The notes: generated by a model from the sequence alone, not told the origin. Shown: positions 7,282 through 15,648, counted from the first letter of the stretch. The stretch: 20,407 nucleotides of DNA from an uncultured bacterium (GCA_946183755.1 CAMHCZ010000012.1:1-20407), one strand, 5' to 3'. Numbers and translations: made by a program.

Positions 7282-7289
7282 CAAAAGTA
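7282..7289 (-). promoter_or_regulatory. Promoter -7 element candidate for holB
   Basis: The minus strand reads TACTTTTG, a full TAnnTTTG match, in the 82-base gap between the divergent holB and dacB. It would give a leader of roughly 25-30 bases. No good TTG is seen at the expected -33 distance. It probably drives holB-sufS-sufE-ricT-gldH-trmB-mrp. Confidence 0.5.
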
Positions 7290-7301
7290 CGCTTTTTTTC
7301 A

Positions 7302-7309
7302 TACCTTCG
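7302..7309 (+). promoter_or_regulatory. Possible -7 element for dacB-birA
   Basis: TACCTTCG matches TAnnTTTG at five of six fixed positions and lies 21 bases before the dacB ATG. The -33 region is poor. This is the best candidate in the gap for the plus-strand unit, but it is weak. Confidence 0.3.
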
Positions 7310-7330
7310 TATTTCATTTAAATCTTAATA

Positions 7331-8773
7331 ATGAACCCATTTATGCGTAAACATATACTTGGGGTGTTATTCATCTCCCTGCTTTTGAATATTTCTGCCT
7401 ATTCGCAGAACCAGGCTCTTGATGAATTCATCTCTAATCCTGCGCTCCGCCGCGCGAACATTAGTCTGTTAGTCAAGAATGTGGCGACATCAAACACTGT
7501 GCTCGAGTATCGCTCCAAGACATGCGCGATACCTGCCAGCACCACGAAAATCGTGACTACAGCCACCGCACTCGAGACACTCACGCCTGACTTCAAGTTC
7601 GAGACCATCCTGCAGTACGACGGCAACATATCGAACGGCGTGCTCAACGGCAATATCTATATACTTGGCGGACTGGACCCTACACTCGGTTCTAAGCACA
7701 TGGGCACACAGAACTTCCTTACCCAATGGATACTGGCTATAAAGGACATGGGCATTGAGAGGATAAACGGCGACATAATAGCTGACGCATCGCTCATTGA
7801 CAATCAGGGCGTGAATCAGAAGTGGCTGTGGGAAGATTTGGCGAATTATTATGGCGCAGGCACTTACGCCCTGTCGGTGTATGATAACCTCTGCACTGTG
7901 AGGTTCAAGACCGGCGCTCCAGGCACGATAGCCGAGGTCGTAAGCACCAGCCCGAAACAGCCAGGTCTGCACATCAAGTCGTATGTCAAGGCTGCAAAAA
8001 CGGGTTCGGACGACTCTTACTTCTTCGGCGCGCCACTTAGCGGCGAGCGTACTATCTACGGCACGCTGCCTGCCAACAAGTCTGCCTTTTATGTCAAGTC
8101 CGACATTTACAATCCGCCGATGTTCGTAGCTCAGAAACTGTACGACAAACTGGAGGACAACGGCATTTCCGTATCCGGCAAGGCAGATGTGCTGTGGACC
8201 AAGGAGAAGGGTGCGCGCATGCGTGTGGGCATAAACGTCATCGAGTCGCCGGTGCTTTCGAAAATCGTCTCGGAGATAAACCACAGGAGCAACAATCATT
8301 ACGCAGAGCATGTCTATAGGTATCTGGGAGCAAGGCACAAATTCGGCTCCGATGCCAGCGAGGGCGCTGATGTCATAAAGTCCTACTGGAAATCACGCGG
8401 ACTCGATACAGAAGGACTTCTGCAATTCGACGGATGCGGGCTGTCCACGACCAATGCGATAACTGCTGATTTTCTGGTGTCGCTGCTCATCTACGAGAAG
8501 ACCAAGGCCAAGTACTTCGACGAGTTCTATGAGTCGCTGCCAATAGCAGGCGAGAACGGAACGGTGAAGAAACTGCTTAAAGGCACGAAGCTCGAGGGCA
8601 AGGTACATGCCAAGAGCGGCAGCATATCTCGCACGCAGTGCTATGCTGGCTATATAGAATGGGACGGCGAGACGTACGCGTTTGCTGTGATGGTGAATAA
8701 CTTCAGCGGTGTGAGAAGCAATGTGCAGAAGGCGATTGAGAACCTGCTGCTTAGCGTCACTGATGCTGATTAA
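7331..8773 (+). CDS. dacB: D-alanyl-D-alanine carboxypeptidase/endopeptidase, PBP4 (DacB) family
   Basis: PBP4-type enzymes cut the terminal D-Ala or the D-Ala-mDAP cross-link of peptidoglycan in the periplasm. The 480-residue protein has an N-terminal signal peptide (RKH, hydrophobic core, likely cleavage after AYS near residue 25). The serine peptidase S13 motifs are all present: SxxK is Ser70-Thr-Thr-Lys73, SxN is Ser320-Asn-Asn322, and the KTG box is Lys428-Ser-Gly430. The large gap between the first two motifs is the insertion typical of class C PBPs. Met5 is an alternative start and would make a slightly shorter signal. birA follows 15 bases on, so the two form a unit. Arg codon use (AGA 1 of 15) differs sharply from the minus-strand neighbours. 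Confidence 0.93.
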   Translation: MNPFMRKHILGVLFISLLLNISAYSQNQALDEFISNPALRRANISLLVKNVATSNTVLEYRSKTCAIPASTTKIVTTATALETLTPDFKFETILQYDGNISNGVLNGNIYILGGLDPTLGSKHMGTQNFLTQWILAIKDMGIERINGDIIADASLIDNQGVNQKWLWEDLANYYGAGTYALSVYDNLCTVRFKTGAPGTIAEVVSTSPKQPGLHIKSYVKAAKTGSDDSYFFGAPLSGERTIYGTLPANKSAFYVKSDIYNPPMFVAQKLYDKLEDNGISVSGKADVLWTKEKGARMRVGINVIESPVLSKIVSEINHRSNNHYAEHVYRYLGARHKFGSDASEGADVIKSYWKSRGLDTEGLLQFDGCGLSTTNAITADFLVSLLIYEKTKAKYFDEFYESLPIAGENGTVKKLLKGTKLEGKVHAKSGSISRTQCYAGYIEWDGETYAFAVMVNNFSGVRSNVQKAIENLLLSVTDAD

Positions 8774-8788
8774 TGAAAAAAGATTATC

Positions 8789-9550
8789 ATGGATTCAACA
8801 ATACATTTAAAGACAACCGACTCAACCAACGATTACCTTGTGAAACTGATGACAGAGGAGCAAGTGCCGGAAGGAACTGTCGTCGTGGCGGATTTTCAGA
8901 CTGCCGGACGCGGACAGATAGGCAACACATGGGAGTCGGCTAAGGGCGAGAACCTGACTTTCAGCATGGCGCTGTATCCCGACATTCCGGTGGCATCGTC
9001 GTTTCTGCTGTCGCAGGTGGTTTCCCTTGCTCTTATTGACACGCTTGACCATTTCTCGATACCCGAGAGCCAGATAAAGTGGCCTAACGACATCTATGTG
9101 GGCGACAACAAGATGGCTGGCTTCATAATCGACCAGACCGTTATTGGCGACAAGGTCAGCTCTGCGGTGGTTGGCATAGGACTGAATGTAAATCAGAAAG
9201 ATTTCTCGAACGCACTGCCTAACGCCACTTCTATGGCGGCAGTCACAGGCGAGACTTATCGTCTGAAGGATGTGCTCAAGGTGTTCCGCACGAAGTTCAC
9301 GGTGCGATACAACGAACTGCTCAACGAGGAGGCTGAGGACATCAGGAGGGAATACATGGCGCGTCTTTTCCGCTTCGGTTCTATGTATCCGTACATGGCG
9401 ATTTCCGACGGCGCGATATTCAACGCCATCATCACTGGTGTCACTCCGAAAGGCTGTCTGCAGCTTCGTCTGACCGACGGTTCTGAGCGCACATTCGCGT
9501 TCAAGGAACTGCGTTTCGTGTATTATTCCACAGGATTGTCGCTCGAGTAG
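8789..9550 (+). CDS. birA: Biotin--[acetyl-CoA-carboxylase] ligase, without DNA-binding domain
   Basis: The enzyme makes biotinyl-AMP and attaches biotin to a Lys of carboxylase carrier proteins. Visible motifs are TDSTNDYL (10-17), the biotin/AMP loop AGRGQIGNTW (39-48), KWPNDIYVGDNKMAG (97-111), and GIGLNVNQ (129-136), followed by the small C-terminal SH3-like domain. At 253 residues there is no room for the N-terminal helix-turn-helix of E. coli BirA, so this is a ligase without repressor function. In the adenylate loop the usual GRGRxGRxW appears as GRGQIGNTW, a mild variation. The gene follows dacB by 15 bases. It ends only 3 bases from the stop of the convergent ispG, with no terminator between. 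Confidence 0.94.
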   Translation: MDSTIHLKTTDSTNDYLVKLMTEEQVPEGTVVVADFQTAGRGQIGNTWESAKGENLTFSMALYPDIPVASSFLLSQVVSLALIDTLDHFSIPESQIKWPNDIYVGDNKMAGFIIDQTVIGDKVSSAVVGIGLNVNQKDFSNALPNATSMAAVTGETYRLKDVLKVFRTKFTVRYNELLNEEAEDIRREYMARLFRFGSMYPYMAISDGAIFNAIITGVTPKGCLQLRLTDGSERTFAFKELRFVYYSTGLSLE

Positions 9551-9553
9551 GCT

Positions 9554-11242
9554 TTACTCCTTCCAGTCGCCGTTGCTCTTGATTAGGGCGATGAGCTTAT
9601 CGACGGCTTGGTCGGTCGGAATGTTCTTCTCGACACATTCCTTGCGTTTGTACAGCGACACTTTGCCTACGCCTGCGCCCACGTATCCGTAGTCGGCGTC
9701 GGCCATCTCGCCAGGACCGTTGACGATGCAGCCCATGATTCCTATTTTCAGGCCTTTCAGGTGCTTGGTCCTCTCCTTTATTTGGGTTATCGTGTTTTCC
9801 AGGTCGTAGAGCGTTCTGCCGCAGCCTGGGCATGAGATGTACTCTGTCTTTGTTATTCGTGCTCTGGTGGCTTGCAGAATGCTGAACGAAAGGTTCTTGA
9901 TGTCCTCCGGAGCGATTTTCTCGCTTGCGTTTTCTATCATTATGCCGTCAGCCATGCCGTCGATGAACATTACGCCCATGTCGGCTGCCGCCTTCACCTG
10001 CAGCGACTCCAGGTCGTCCTCGTCATAGCGCTTTCTCAGTATCACAGGCGCGCTTATGCCCTCGCTCTCCAATCTGTGGATTACGGCTCGGTATTCTCCT
10101 GTGCTGTTTTTGCCAGTTGAGTTTATGATTATGACACTGCTCTCTTTTCTCGCTTCGGCGCATAAGGCGTCCCAGCATGAGAGTGCGGACTTCAGGTCGG
10201 TCTCTATCGCGTTTACGCCTGCTTCTTTCATCTGCTTTAAGCTGGTGTAGTCGGGCTGTGGCTCGGCAAACACATCGCCGCAGTTTGTTATTACGACAGG
10301 GACGTTCTCGCCGCCGATGTTTCGCACTGCAGTCGTCTTTCTTCTGCTATATGAGAACGGGTTGAATTTTCCGCAGTCATTCGCGCTTATGCTTTCTGCC
10401 GTTTCTCTTTCCTTGAAGTAGTCGGCGAGTTTCTTTGCCACAGGGATTTCCTTCTCTGGCGCCTCGCTGAGCGACACTCTTATCGTGTCTCCTATGCCGT
10501 CGGCGAGCAGTGCTCCTATGCCTGCAGCCGATTTTATTCTGCCGTCCTCGCCGTTGCCGGCTTCGGTCACGCCGAGGTGCAGCGGGTAGTCCATGCCTTC
10601 GTCCATCATCATGGCGCAAAGGATTCTCACGCTTTCCACCATCACCATGGTGTTCGATGCCTTCATGGACACTACGACGTTGTCGAATCCGAGTTTGTGG
10701 CACAGTCTAAGGTACTCCATGGCCGATTCCGCCATGCCTTGCGGTGTGTCGCCGTACTTGTCCATCACATGTTGCGCCAGCGAGCCATGGTTAACGCCGA
10801 TTCTCAGCGCCGTCTTGTGCTCGTTGCAGATGTCTATCAGTTTCTTGAGCTTCTCCTCGGTCTCTTCTGGATTTTTTGAGAAGTTGCCGGGGTTGATTCT
10901 CACTTTCTCGACATGCTTAGCCGCTTCTTCTGCCGCCTTCGGGTTGAAGTGTATGTCGGCCACGAGTGGAGTTGTGTAGCCTTCAGACCTTAGCTTTTCA
11001 TGAATGTTTTCAAGATTTTCTGCCTCTTTCACGCCTTGAGCAGTGAGTCTAACCAAGTCGCCTCCGGCATCGGCGATTCTCTCGATTTGCGCCACACTGC
11101 CGTCGGTGTCAAGAGTGTTTGTGTTGGTCATGGACTGCAGGCGAATCTCGTTGCCGCCTCCGAGTGCCACGCCGCCGATAGTCACTTCTCTTGTTGTTCT
11201 TCTTTTGTAGTTGAACAAATCTATGCAGTAATCTTTGTTCAT
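9554..11242 (-). CDS. ispG: 4-hydroxy-3-methylbut-2-enyl diphosphate synthase, long (three-domain) form
   Basis: IspG (GcpE) carries out the next-to-last step of the MEP isoprenoid pathway, reducing methylerythritol cyclodiphosphate with a 4Fe-4S cluster. The N-terminal TIM barrel shows LQSMTNTNT (35-43), VADIHFNP (94-101) and RIGVNHGSL (147-155). The C-terminal cluster domain has CPGCGR (Cys471, Cys474) and GIMGCIVNGPGE (Cys505 and Glu512), giving the three Cys and one Glu known as ligands. At 562 residues it is about 190 longer than E. coli IspG; the extra part, roughly 285-455, is the inserted domain seen in plants, Chlamydiae and Bacteroidetes. It starts 24 bases after sufD, so this Fe-S enzyme is made with its assembly factors. 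Its stop is 3 bases from that of birA. Confidence 0.95.
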   Translation of the reverse strand: MNKDYCIDLFNYKRRTTREVTIGGVALGGGNEIRLQSMTNTNTLDTDGSVAQIERIADAGGDLVRLTAQGVKEAENLENIHEKLRSEGYTTPLVADIHFNPKAAEEAAKHVEKVRINPGNFSKNPEETEEKLKKLIDICNEHKTALRIGVNHGSLAQHVMDKYGDTPQGMAESAMEYLRLCHKLGFDNVVVSMKASNTMVMVESVRILCAMMMDEGMDYPLHLGVTEAGNGEDGRIKSAAGIGALLADGIGDTIRVSLSEAPEKEIPVAKKLADYFKERETAESISANDCGKFNPFSYSRRKTTAVRNIGGENVPVVITNCGDVFAEPQPDYTSLKQMKEAGVNAIETDLKSALSCWDALCAEARKESSVIIINSTGKNSTGEYRAVIHRLESEGISAPVILRKRYDEDDLESLQVKAAADMGVMFIDGMADGIMIENASEKIAPEDIKNLSFSILQATRARITKTEYISCPGCGRTLYDLENTITQIKERTKHLKGLKIGIMGCIVNGPGEMADADYGYVGAGVGKVSLYKRKECVEKNIPTDQAVDKLIALIKSNGDWKE

Positions 11243-11266
11243 GTCAGGTCTTGGTTGTGTATGGTT

Positions 11267-12634
11267 TTATGAATGGCATGCCGAGATGGATGCGCAGCCT
11301 TTGCATGTACTCTCTATCTCGCCTCTGAATTTCCGCTCCACCATCATTCTTATGGCATCTTTCAACTCTGGAATCATGATTTTCTCCTCCACGTCGTTGA
11401 CAAACGCGAACATCAGCAGCATCTTAGCCACAGGCTCCGGTATTCCTCTTGATCTTAGGTAGAAAATCTCTTCGTTGTTCAGCTGTCCGACAGTGGCTCC
11501 GTGGTTGCATATCACGTCGTCTGCGTAAATTTCGAGGTGAGGTCTTGTGTACATTCTCGCCTCTTTGTTCAGGCAGATGTTCTTGTTGGTCTGTATGGCT
11601 TTGGTCTTTTGCGCGTCTTGCGCCACCATTATTGTGCCGCTGAAGCATCCTGTCGATTTTCCGTCGAGCACGTATTTGTAAAGCTCGTTGGTCGTGCATC
11701 CGCCTTCCCAGTGGTTCACTAATGTGTCGGTGTCGGTATGCTGTTCGCCGTCGCAGATTGCCATTCCGCAAAGGTCGAGGTTGGCGTTCTTGCCTCTGAA
11801 GTTCACTTCCACGTTGTTGCGTGTCAGTCCGTTCTGCAGCGTCAGTTCATTGACGAGCGCGTCGCTGTTCTCGTCGAGTTCTATGAAGATGTGGTTCAGG
11901 TTGGTCATGTCGCTCTTGGTGTTCTCCACCTTGTAGTGCTCATACTTCGCGCCCTTGCCGACGAATATCTCCGTCACTCTGTTAGCCAGGAACTTATGGT
12001 CGTTCTGCGCGAATATGCTGTCGATGAGTTTCGCTTCCGCTCCGTCCTCGATTACAATCAGGTTTCTGCATGTGGCGAGCTGGTCTATGCTGCTCGTCAT
12101 GAGGTTTACAAGCTGTATTGGGTACGGCATTTTCACGCCCTTAGGCACATACAGGAAGAATCCGTCCTCGGCGAATGTCGTGTTGAAGTCCACAGAGCCG
12201 TCCTTGCTGTCCTTTGCCGCCTTGCCATAGTGCTTGTCCACAATGTCCTTGTGCTCGGCAGCCGCTTTCTTCAGGCTGCATGCTATCACGCCGTCGGGCA
12301 GTGGAGCGGCTTTGGGCTGTTGTTCTTTGTCGTAGAACTGGTCGTTCACCACAAAGTATATTCTGTTGCTCAACCCCGGCACACTGTATTTGTGCGCGCT
12401 GCTGTACGGATTCACGTTGAAATCCACAGCGTTTATGTTCATTCCATAGTCCGGAGCGAACGAATTGGCTATGTCGGTGTAGAGATATTCCTCGTCCTTC
12501 TTGGTCGGGAATCCTCTTTGGGAGAATCTCTCGAAAGCCGCTTTGCGTGCGTCGTTAAGCGCACCGGCAGAGTTTTTCTCTATCGTGCCGGCGTGTTGCT
12601 TGTATAGGTTTATGTATTGTTCTTCTACGCTCAT
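11267..12634 (-). CDS. sufD: SufD, Fe-S scaffold complex subunit
   Basis: SufD pairs with SufB and two SufC to form the SufBC2D scaffold on which new Fe-S clusters are built. The 455-residue protein has the SufBD beta-helix core. It carries the C-terminal signature RPHLEIYADDVICNHGAT (364-381), with Cys376 and His378; the His matches the one implicated in cluster formation in E. coli SufD. NNEEIFYLRSRGIPEPVA (386-403) then forms the helical end. FxxxLYVPKGV (160-167) is the usual core motif shared with SufB. An unusual point is the last 15 residues, which carry three Cys and a His (CKGCASISACHS), like a small metal site. The gene follows sufC by 18 bases and precedes ispG by 24. Confidence 0.94.
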   Translation of the reverse strand: MSVEEQYINLYKQHAGTIEKNSAGALNDARKAAFERFSQRGFPTKKDEEYLYTDIANSFAPDYGMNINAVDFNVNPYSSAHKYSVPGLSNRIYFVVNDQFYDKEQQPKAAPLPDGVIACSLKKAAAEHKDIVDKHYGKAAKDSKDGSVDFNTTFAEDGFFLYVPKGVKMPYPIQLVNLMTSSIDQLATCRNLIVIEDGAEAKLIDSIFAQNDHKFLANRVTEIFVGKGAKYEHYKVENTKSDMTNLNHIFIELDENSDALVNELTLQNGLTRNNVEVNFRGKNANLDLCGMAICDGEQHTDTDTLVNHWEGGCTTNELYKYVLDGKSTGCFSGTIMVAQDAQKTKAIQTNKNICLNKEARMYTRPHLEIYADDVICNHGATVGQLNNEEIFYLRSRGIPEPVAKMLLMFAFVNDVEEKIMIPELKDAIRMMVERKFRGEIESTCKGCASISACHS

Positions 12635-12652
12635 TTTAGTCAGTTTTCTTTC

Positions 12653-13408
12653 TTATTCTCCGTCCACTTCCTTCTTTATCCAGTCGTAACCCTTCTCCTC
12701 GAGTTCGAGTGCCAGTTCCTTGCCGGCGGTCTTGACTATCTTGCCCTTGTACAGCACATGCACGATGTCTGGCACAATGTAGTCCAGAAGTCTCTGGTAG
12801 TGCGTGATTACGATTGTCGAGTTATCCTTGCTCTTGAGCTTGTTCACGCCGTTAGCCACGATTCTCAATGCGTCGATGTCCAGTCCGGAGTCAGTCTCGT
12901 CGAGTATCGACAGCTTAGGCTCCAGCATCGCCATCTGGAATATCTCGTTTCTTTTCTTCTCGCCGCCGGAGAATCCTTCGTTCACCGACCTGTTAGCCAG
13001 TTTGTTGTCCAGTTCCACATACTCCTTCTTCTCTCTCATCAGTTTGAGGAATTCAGAGGCAGGCAGCGGCTCCAGTCCTTTGTATTTTCTGTGCTCGTTG
13101 ACGGCTGTTCTCATGAAGTTCACCATGCTCACTCCCGGTATCTCCACTGGGTACTGGAAGCTCAGGAACACGCCTTCTCTCGATATGTCCTCAGGGCTCA
13201 TGCCCACGATGTTCTTGCCATTGAAGATTATCTCTCCTTCGGTTATCTCGTAGGCTGGGTTGCCTGTTATCACCGAAGACAGCGTGCTCTTGCCGGAGCC
13301 GTTAGGTCCCATTATGGCGTGCACTTCGCCGTCGTTCACAGTCAGGTTTATACCTTTCAATATCTCTTTGCCGTTGATGTTGGCGTGTAGGTTTTTTATT
13401 TCAAGCAT
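12653..13408 (-). CDS. sufC: SufC, ATPase of the Fe-S scaffold complex
   Basis: SufC is a soluble ABC-type ATPase that powers shape changes in the SufBC2D complex; it is not a transporter subunit. The 251 residues show Walker A GPNGSGKST (34-42), the Q-loop Gln85 in FLSFQYPVEIPG, signature FSGGEKKRNE (146-155), Walker B with the SufC-specific LSILDETDSGLDIDAL (167-182), and switch His203 in ITHYQRLLDY. The DETDSGLD wording and the EKKRNE signature separate SufC from transporter ATPases. The gene sits between sufB (30 bases upstream) and sufD (18 bases downstream). Confidence 0.97.
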   Translation of the reverse strand: MLEIKNLHANINGKEILKGINLTVNDGEVHAIMGPNGSGKSTLSSVITGNPAYEITEGEIIFNGKNIVGMSPEDISREGVFLSFQYPVEIPGVSMVNFMRTAVNEHRKYKGLEPLPASEFLKLMREKKEYVELDNKLANRSVNEGFSGGEKKRNEIFQMAMLEPKLSILDETDSGLDIDALRIVANGVNKLKSKDNSTIVITHYQRLLDYIVPDIVHVLYKGKIVKTAGKELALELEEKGYDWIKKEVDGE

Positions 13409-13438
13409 ATTTCGTTGTGTTGTTTTTTCGTTTTACGT

Positions 13439-14893
13439 TTATCCCACCGATGATGTGTTCTCGAGGCTTATCTCGAGCAGTCTCTGCGCTTCCACAGCGA
13501 ACTCCATAGGCAACTTGTTCAGCACCTCCTTGGCGTATCCGTTCACAATCAGCGACACTGCGTTGTTGTTGGATATTCCTCTCTGGTTGCAGTAGAACAT
13601 CTGCTCGTCGCTGATTTTCGATGTCGTCGCCTCGTGTTCTACGACCGCAGTGTCGTTGTGTATGTCCATGTATGGGAATGTGTGTGCGCCGCACTTGTCG
13701 CCCAGCAGCAGCGAGTCGCACTGCGAGAAGTTTCTGGCGTTGTCGGCTTCGGGTGACACTCTCACCAGTCCTCGGTAGCTGTTCTGGCTTCGTCCAGCCG
13801 AGATGCCCTTCGAGCAGATGTGCGAGCGTGTGTTCTTGCCCAGGTGTATCATCTTGGTGCCGGTGTCGGCCTGCTGGTAGTTGTTTGTCACTGCCACCGA
13901 GTAGAATTCGCCTACCGAGTTGTCGCCCTTCAGCACGCAGCTTGGATACTTCCAAGTTATGGCTGAGCCTGTCTCCACCTGAGTCCACGAGAGTTTTGCG
14001 TCGTCCTTGCAGAGTCCTCTTTTTGTCACGAAGTTGTAAACGCCGCCCTTGCCCTGCTTGTCGCCAGGATACCAGTTCTGCACAGTCGAGTATTTCACTT
14101 CCGCTCTGTCGTTCACGATTATCTCCACGATAGCGGCATGCAGCTGGTACTCATCTCTGGCAGGAGCGGTGCAGCCTTCCAGATAGCTGACGTACGATTC
14201 GTCGTCGGCCACTATCAGTGTTCTCTCGAATTGTCCTGTGTTTATGGCGTTGATTCTGAAGTACGATGACAGCTCCATAGGGCATCTCACGCCTTTCGGG
14301 ATATAGACGAAAGAGCCGTCGGAGAACACTGCCGAATTCAGCGCCGCGAAGAAGTTGTCGCTTGCTGGCACAACGCTTCCGAGATATTTCTTGACGAGGT
14401 CAGGGTAGTTCTTCACCGCCTCGGAGATAGAGCAGAAGATTATGCCTTCTGCCGCGAGTTTCTCTTTGTTGGTCGTCTTCACCGACACGCTGTCCATGAT
14501 AGCATCGACAGCCATGCCCACGTGCATTTTCTGATCCTCGATAGGTATGCCGAGCTTGTCGAATGTCTTAAGCAGCTCTGGGTCAACCTCCTCGAGGCTC
14601 TCTGGAGCTTTCTTCTGCTTAGGCGCAGCGTAATATTTTATCGCTTGGTAGTCTAGTTCCGGCAGGTCCAGATGTGGCCAGTGCGGCATCTCCATTTTCT
14701 TCCACTGGTTGTATGCCTTGAGCCTGAATTCCAGAAGCCAGTCGGGTTCGCCCTTCTTTTCCGAGATAAGTCTTATCGTGTCCTCGTTTAATCCAGCGGG
14801 GATATAGTCGGTGTCAATGTCGGTTGTGAAGCCGTATTTGTATTCCTCGTTGGCAAGTTCCTCTATTATCTTGTCGTCGTTATTTTCTGCCAT
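13439..14893 (-). CDS. sufB: SufB, Fe-S scaffold complex subunit
   Basis: SufB is the main scaffold subunit where sulfur from SufSE and iron meet. The chosen start gives 484 residues. A TTG 39 bases upstream is open too, but it is part of the -7 promoter box, so the ATG at 14893 is the only sensible start; AGAAGGAA just before it can serve as ribosome site. Conserved stretches include FVYIPKGVRCPMELSSYFRI (195-214), YLEGCTAP (237-244) and QMFYCNQRGIS (431-441). Cys435 of that motif corresponds to the essential Cys405 of E. coli, and LPMEFAVEAQ (461-470) holds the matching Glu464. sufC follows 30 bases later. No obvious Fur- or IscR-like operator is visible upstream. Confidence 0.96.
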   Translation of the reverse strand: MAENNDDKIIEELANEEYKYGFTTDIDTDYIPAGLNEDTIRLISEKKGEPDWLLEFRLKAYNQWKKMEMPHWPHLDLPELDYQAIKYYAAPKQKKAPESLEEVDPELLKTFDKLGIPIEDQKMHVGMAVDAIMDSVSVKTTNKEKLAAEGIIFCSISEAVKNYPDLVKKYLGSVVPASDNFFAALNSAVFSDGSFVYIPKGVRCPMELSSYFRINAINTGQFERTLIVADDESYVSYLEGCTAPARDEYQLHAAIVEIIVNDRAEVKYSTVQNWYPGDKQGKGGVYNFVTKRGLCKDDAKLSWTQVETGSAITWKYPSCVLKGDNSVGEFYSVAVTNNYQQADTGTKMIHLGKNTRSHICSKGISAGRSQNSYRGLVRVSPEADNARNFSQCDSLLLGDKCGAHTFPYMDIHNDTAVVEHEATTSKISDEQMFYCNQRGISNNNAVSLIVNGYAKEVLNKLPMEFAVEAQRLLEISLENTSSVG

Positions 14894-14929
14894 ATTGTTT
14901 CCTTCTCTTACTTTTTGCTTACAAAAAAG

Positions 14930-14937
14930 CAAAGTTA
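14930..14937 (-). promoter_or_regulatory. Promoter -7 element candidate for sufBCD-ispG
   Basis: The minus strand reads TAACTTTG, a full TAnnTTTG match, 36 bases before the sufB ATG and between that gene and the cvpA terminator. The last three bases of the box are the TTG that could be misread as a sufB start. No strong -33 TTG is found 19-21 bases upstream. Confidence 0.55.
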
Positions 14938-15006
14938 CTCACAATGCGTAAATTAACCGCTTGCGAAATGAAAAATATTCTAAAACAGACGGTGTTATGC
15001 AGAAAT

Positions 15007-15045
15007 AAAAAAGACATCCGGACTGTTTGCCGCCAGATGTCTTTT
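15007..15045 (-). terminator. Rho-independent terminator after cvpA
   Basis: Minus-strand GACATCTGG (15041-15033) pairs with CCGGATGTC (15021-15013) including one U-G wobble, with an 11-base loop, then TTTTTT (15012-15007) and ATTTC. On the plus strand the wobble is a C-A mismatch, so minus is the main direction, although flanking A and T runs let it work both ways. Confidence 0.85.
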
Positions 15046-15069
15046 GCTTTTCGTCTTGTTGTTGTGTTA

Positions 15070-15585
15070 TTATTCTATCCAGGCTTTGCCCAGATTGTCG
15101 AAATCATGTTCCTGGATGAATGGCATGATGGCCGGCATGATTTTCTTCACAGGCGTGCACAGGAGCGACTCCTGCTCGTATTTCTCGCTGAAGAAGTGCG
15201 TCTTGGCGTTTATAGCGTGCAGCAGGTTTATCAGCAGCGATGCGATAATCAGGTATTTCACCAAGGAAACCACGCCGCCCAGCAGCTTGTTTGTGCTGCT
15301 GAGTATGGTCTTATCGACCGTCTTGCCTATCAGCCTGCCTGTCAGAACGCAGACCGTCACTGCGGCAACGAATATCGTCAGATAGGCGAGTATCATGGCC
15401 ACATAATCAGCGCAACTGAACCAGACCACGAACTTCGGCGCTATGCCCGGAGCGAACAGTCTCGCCGCCAGCACACCGATTATCACGCTTATGATGGACG
15501 TGATTTCCTCGACAAGACCGTGCATCAGTCCCTTGATGACCGCGAATATGCAAATGCCTATGATTATAAAATCGAAGATGTTCAT
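15070..15585 (-). CDS. cvpA: CvpA-family inner membrane protein
   Basis: The ATG at 15585 gives 171 residues; a TTG 15 bases upstream lies in the T-rich tail of the infB terminator and is not preferred. Four transmembrane helices are visible at about 3-20, 28-46, 61-82 and 102-122, the usual CvpA layout. Between helices 3 and 4 is GRLIGKTVDKTILSSTNKLL (83-102), followed in helix 4 by GGVVSLVKYLII, then ESLLCTPVKKIMPAI (139-153), all matching the family. CvpA was first linked to colicin V production in E. coli, and later work points to envelope and bile tolerance; the molecular role is not settled. It lies between infB and sufB, as commonly found in Bacteroidales, but here a terminator stands on each side, so it may be expressed mainly by read-through or a promoter I cannot see. 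Confidence 0.88.
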   Translation of the reverse strand: MNIFDFIIIGICIFAVIKGLMHGLVEEITSIISVIIGVLAARLFAPGIAPKFVVWFSCADYVAMILAYLTIFVAAVTVCVLTGRLIGKTVDKTILSSTNKLLGGVVSLVKYLIIASLLINLLHAINAKTHFFSEKYEQESLLCTPVKKIMPAIMPFIQEHDFDNLGKAWIE

Positions 15586-15600
15586 CTGTGTATAAAACAA

Positions 15601-15629
15601 GACAACGCCGCGCGAAAAACGGCGTTGTC
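15601..15629 (-). terminator. Terminator hairpin after infB
   Basis: GACAACGCCG and CGGCGTTGTC form a perfect 10-bp stem (15629-15620 with 15610-15601) around a nine-base loop, followed on the minus strand by TTGTTTTATA. It starts 19 bases after the infB stop and lies just before cvpA. The U-tract is broken, so some read-through into cvpA is likely. Confidence 0.8.
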
Positions 15630-15648
15630 CTGACTGTTTAAGTGTCTG

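Noticed and set aside
14894..14932. Longer sufB reading frame from a TTG at 14932
   Set aside because: The TTG is the end of the TAACTTTG promoter box, so it would not be in the transcript; the extra 13 residues are not SufB-like.
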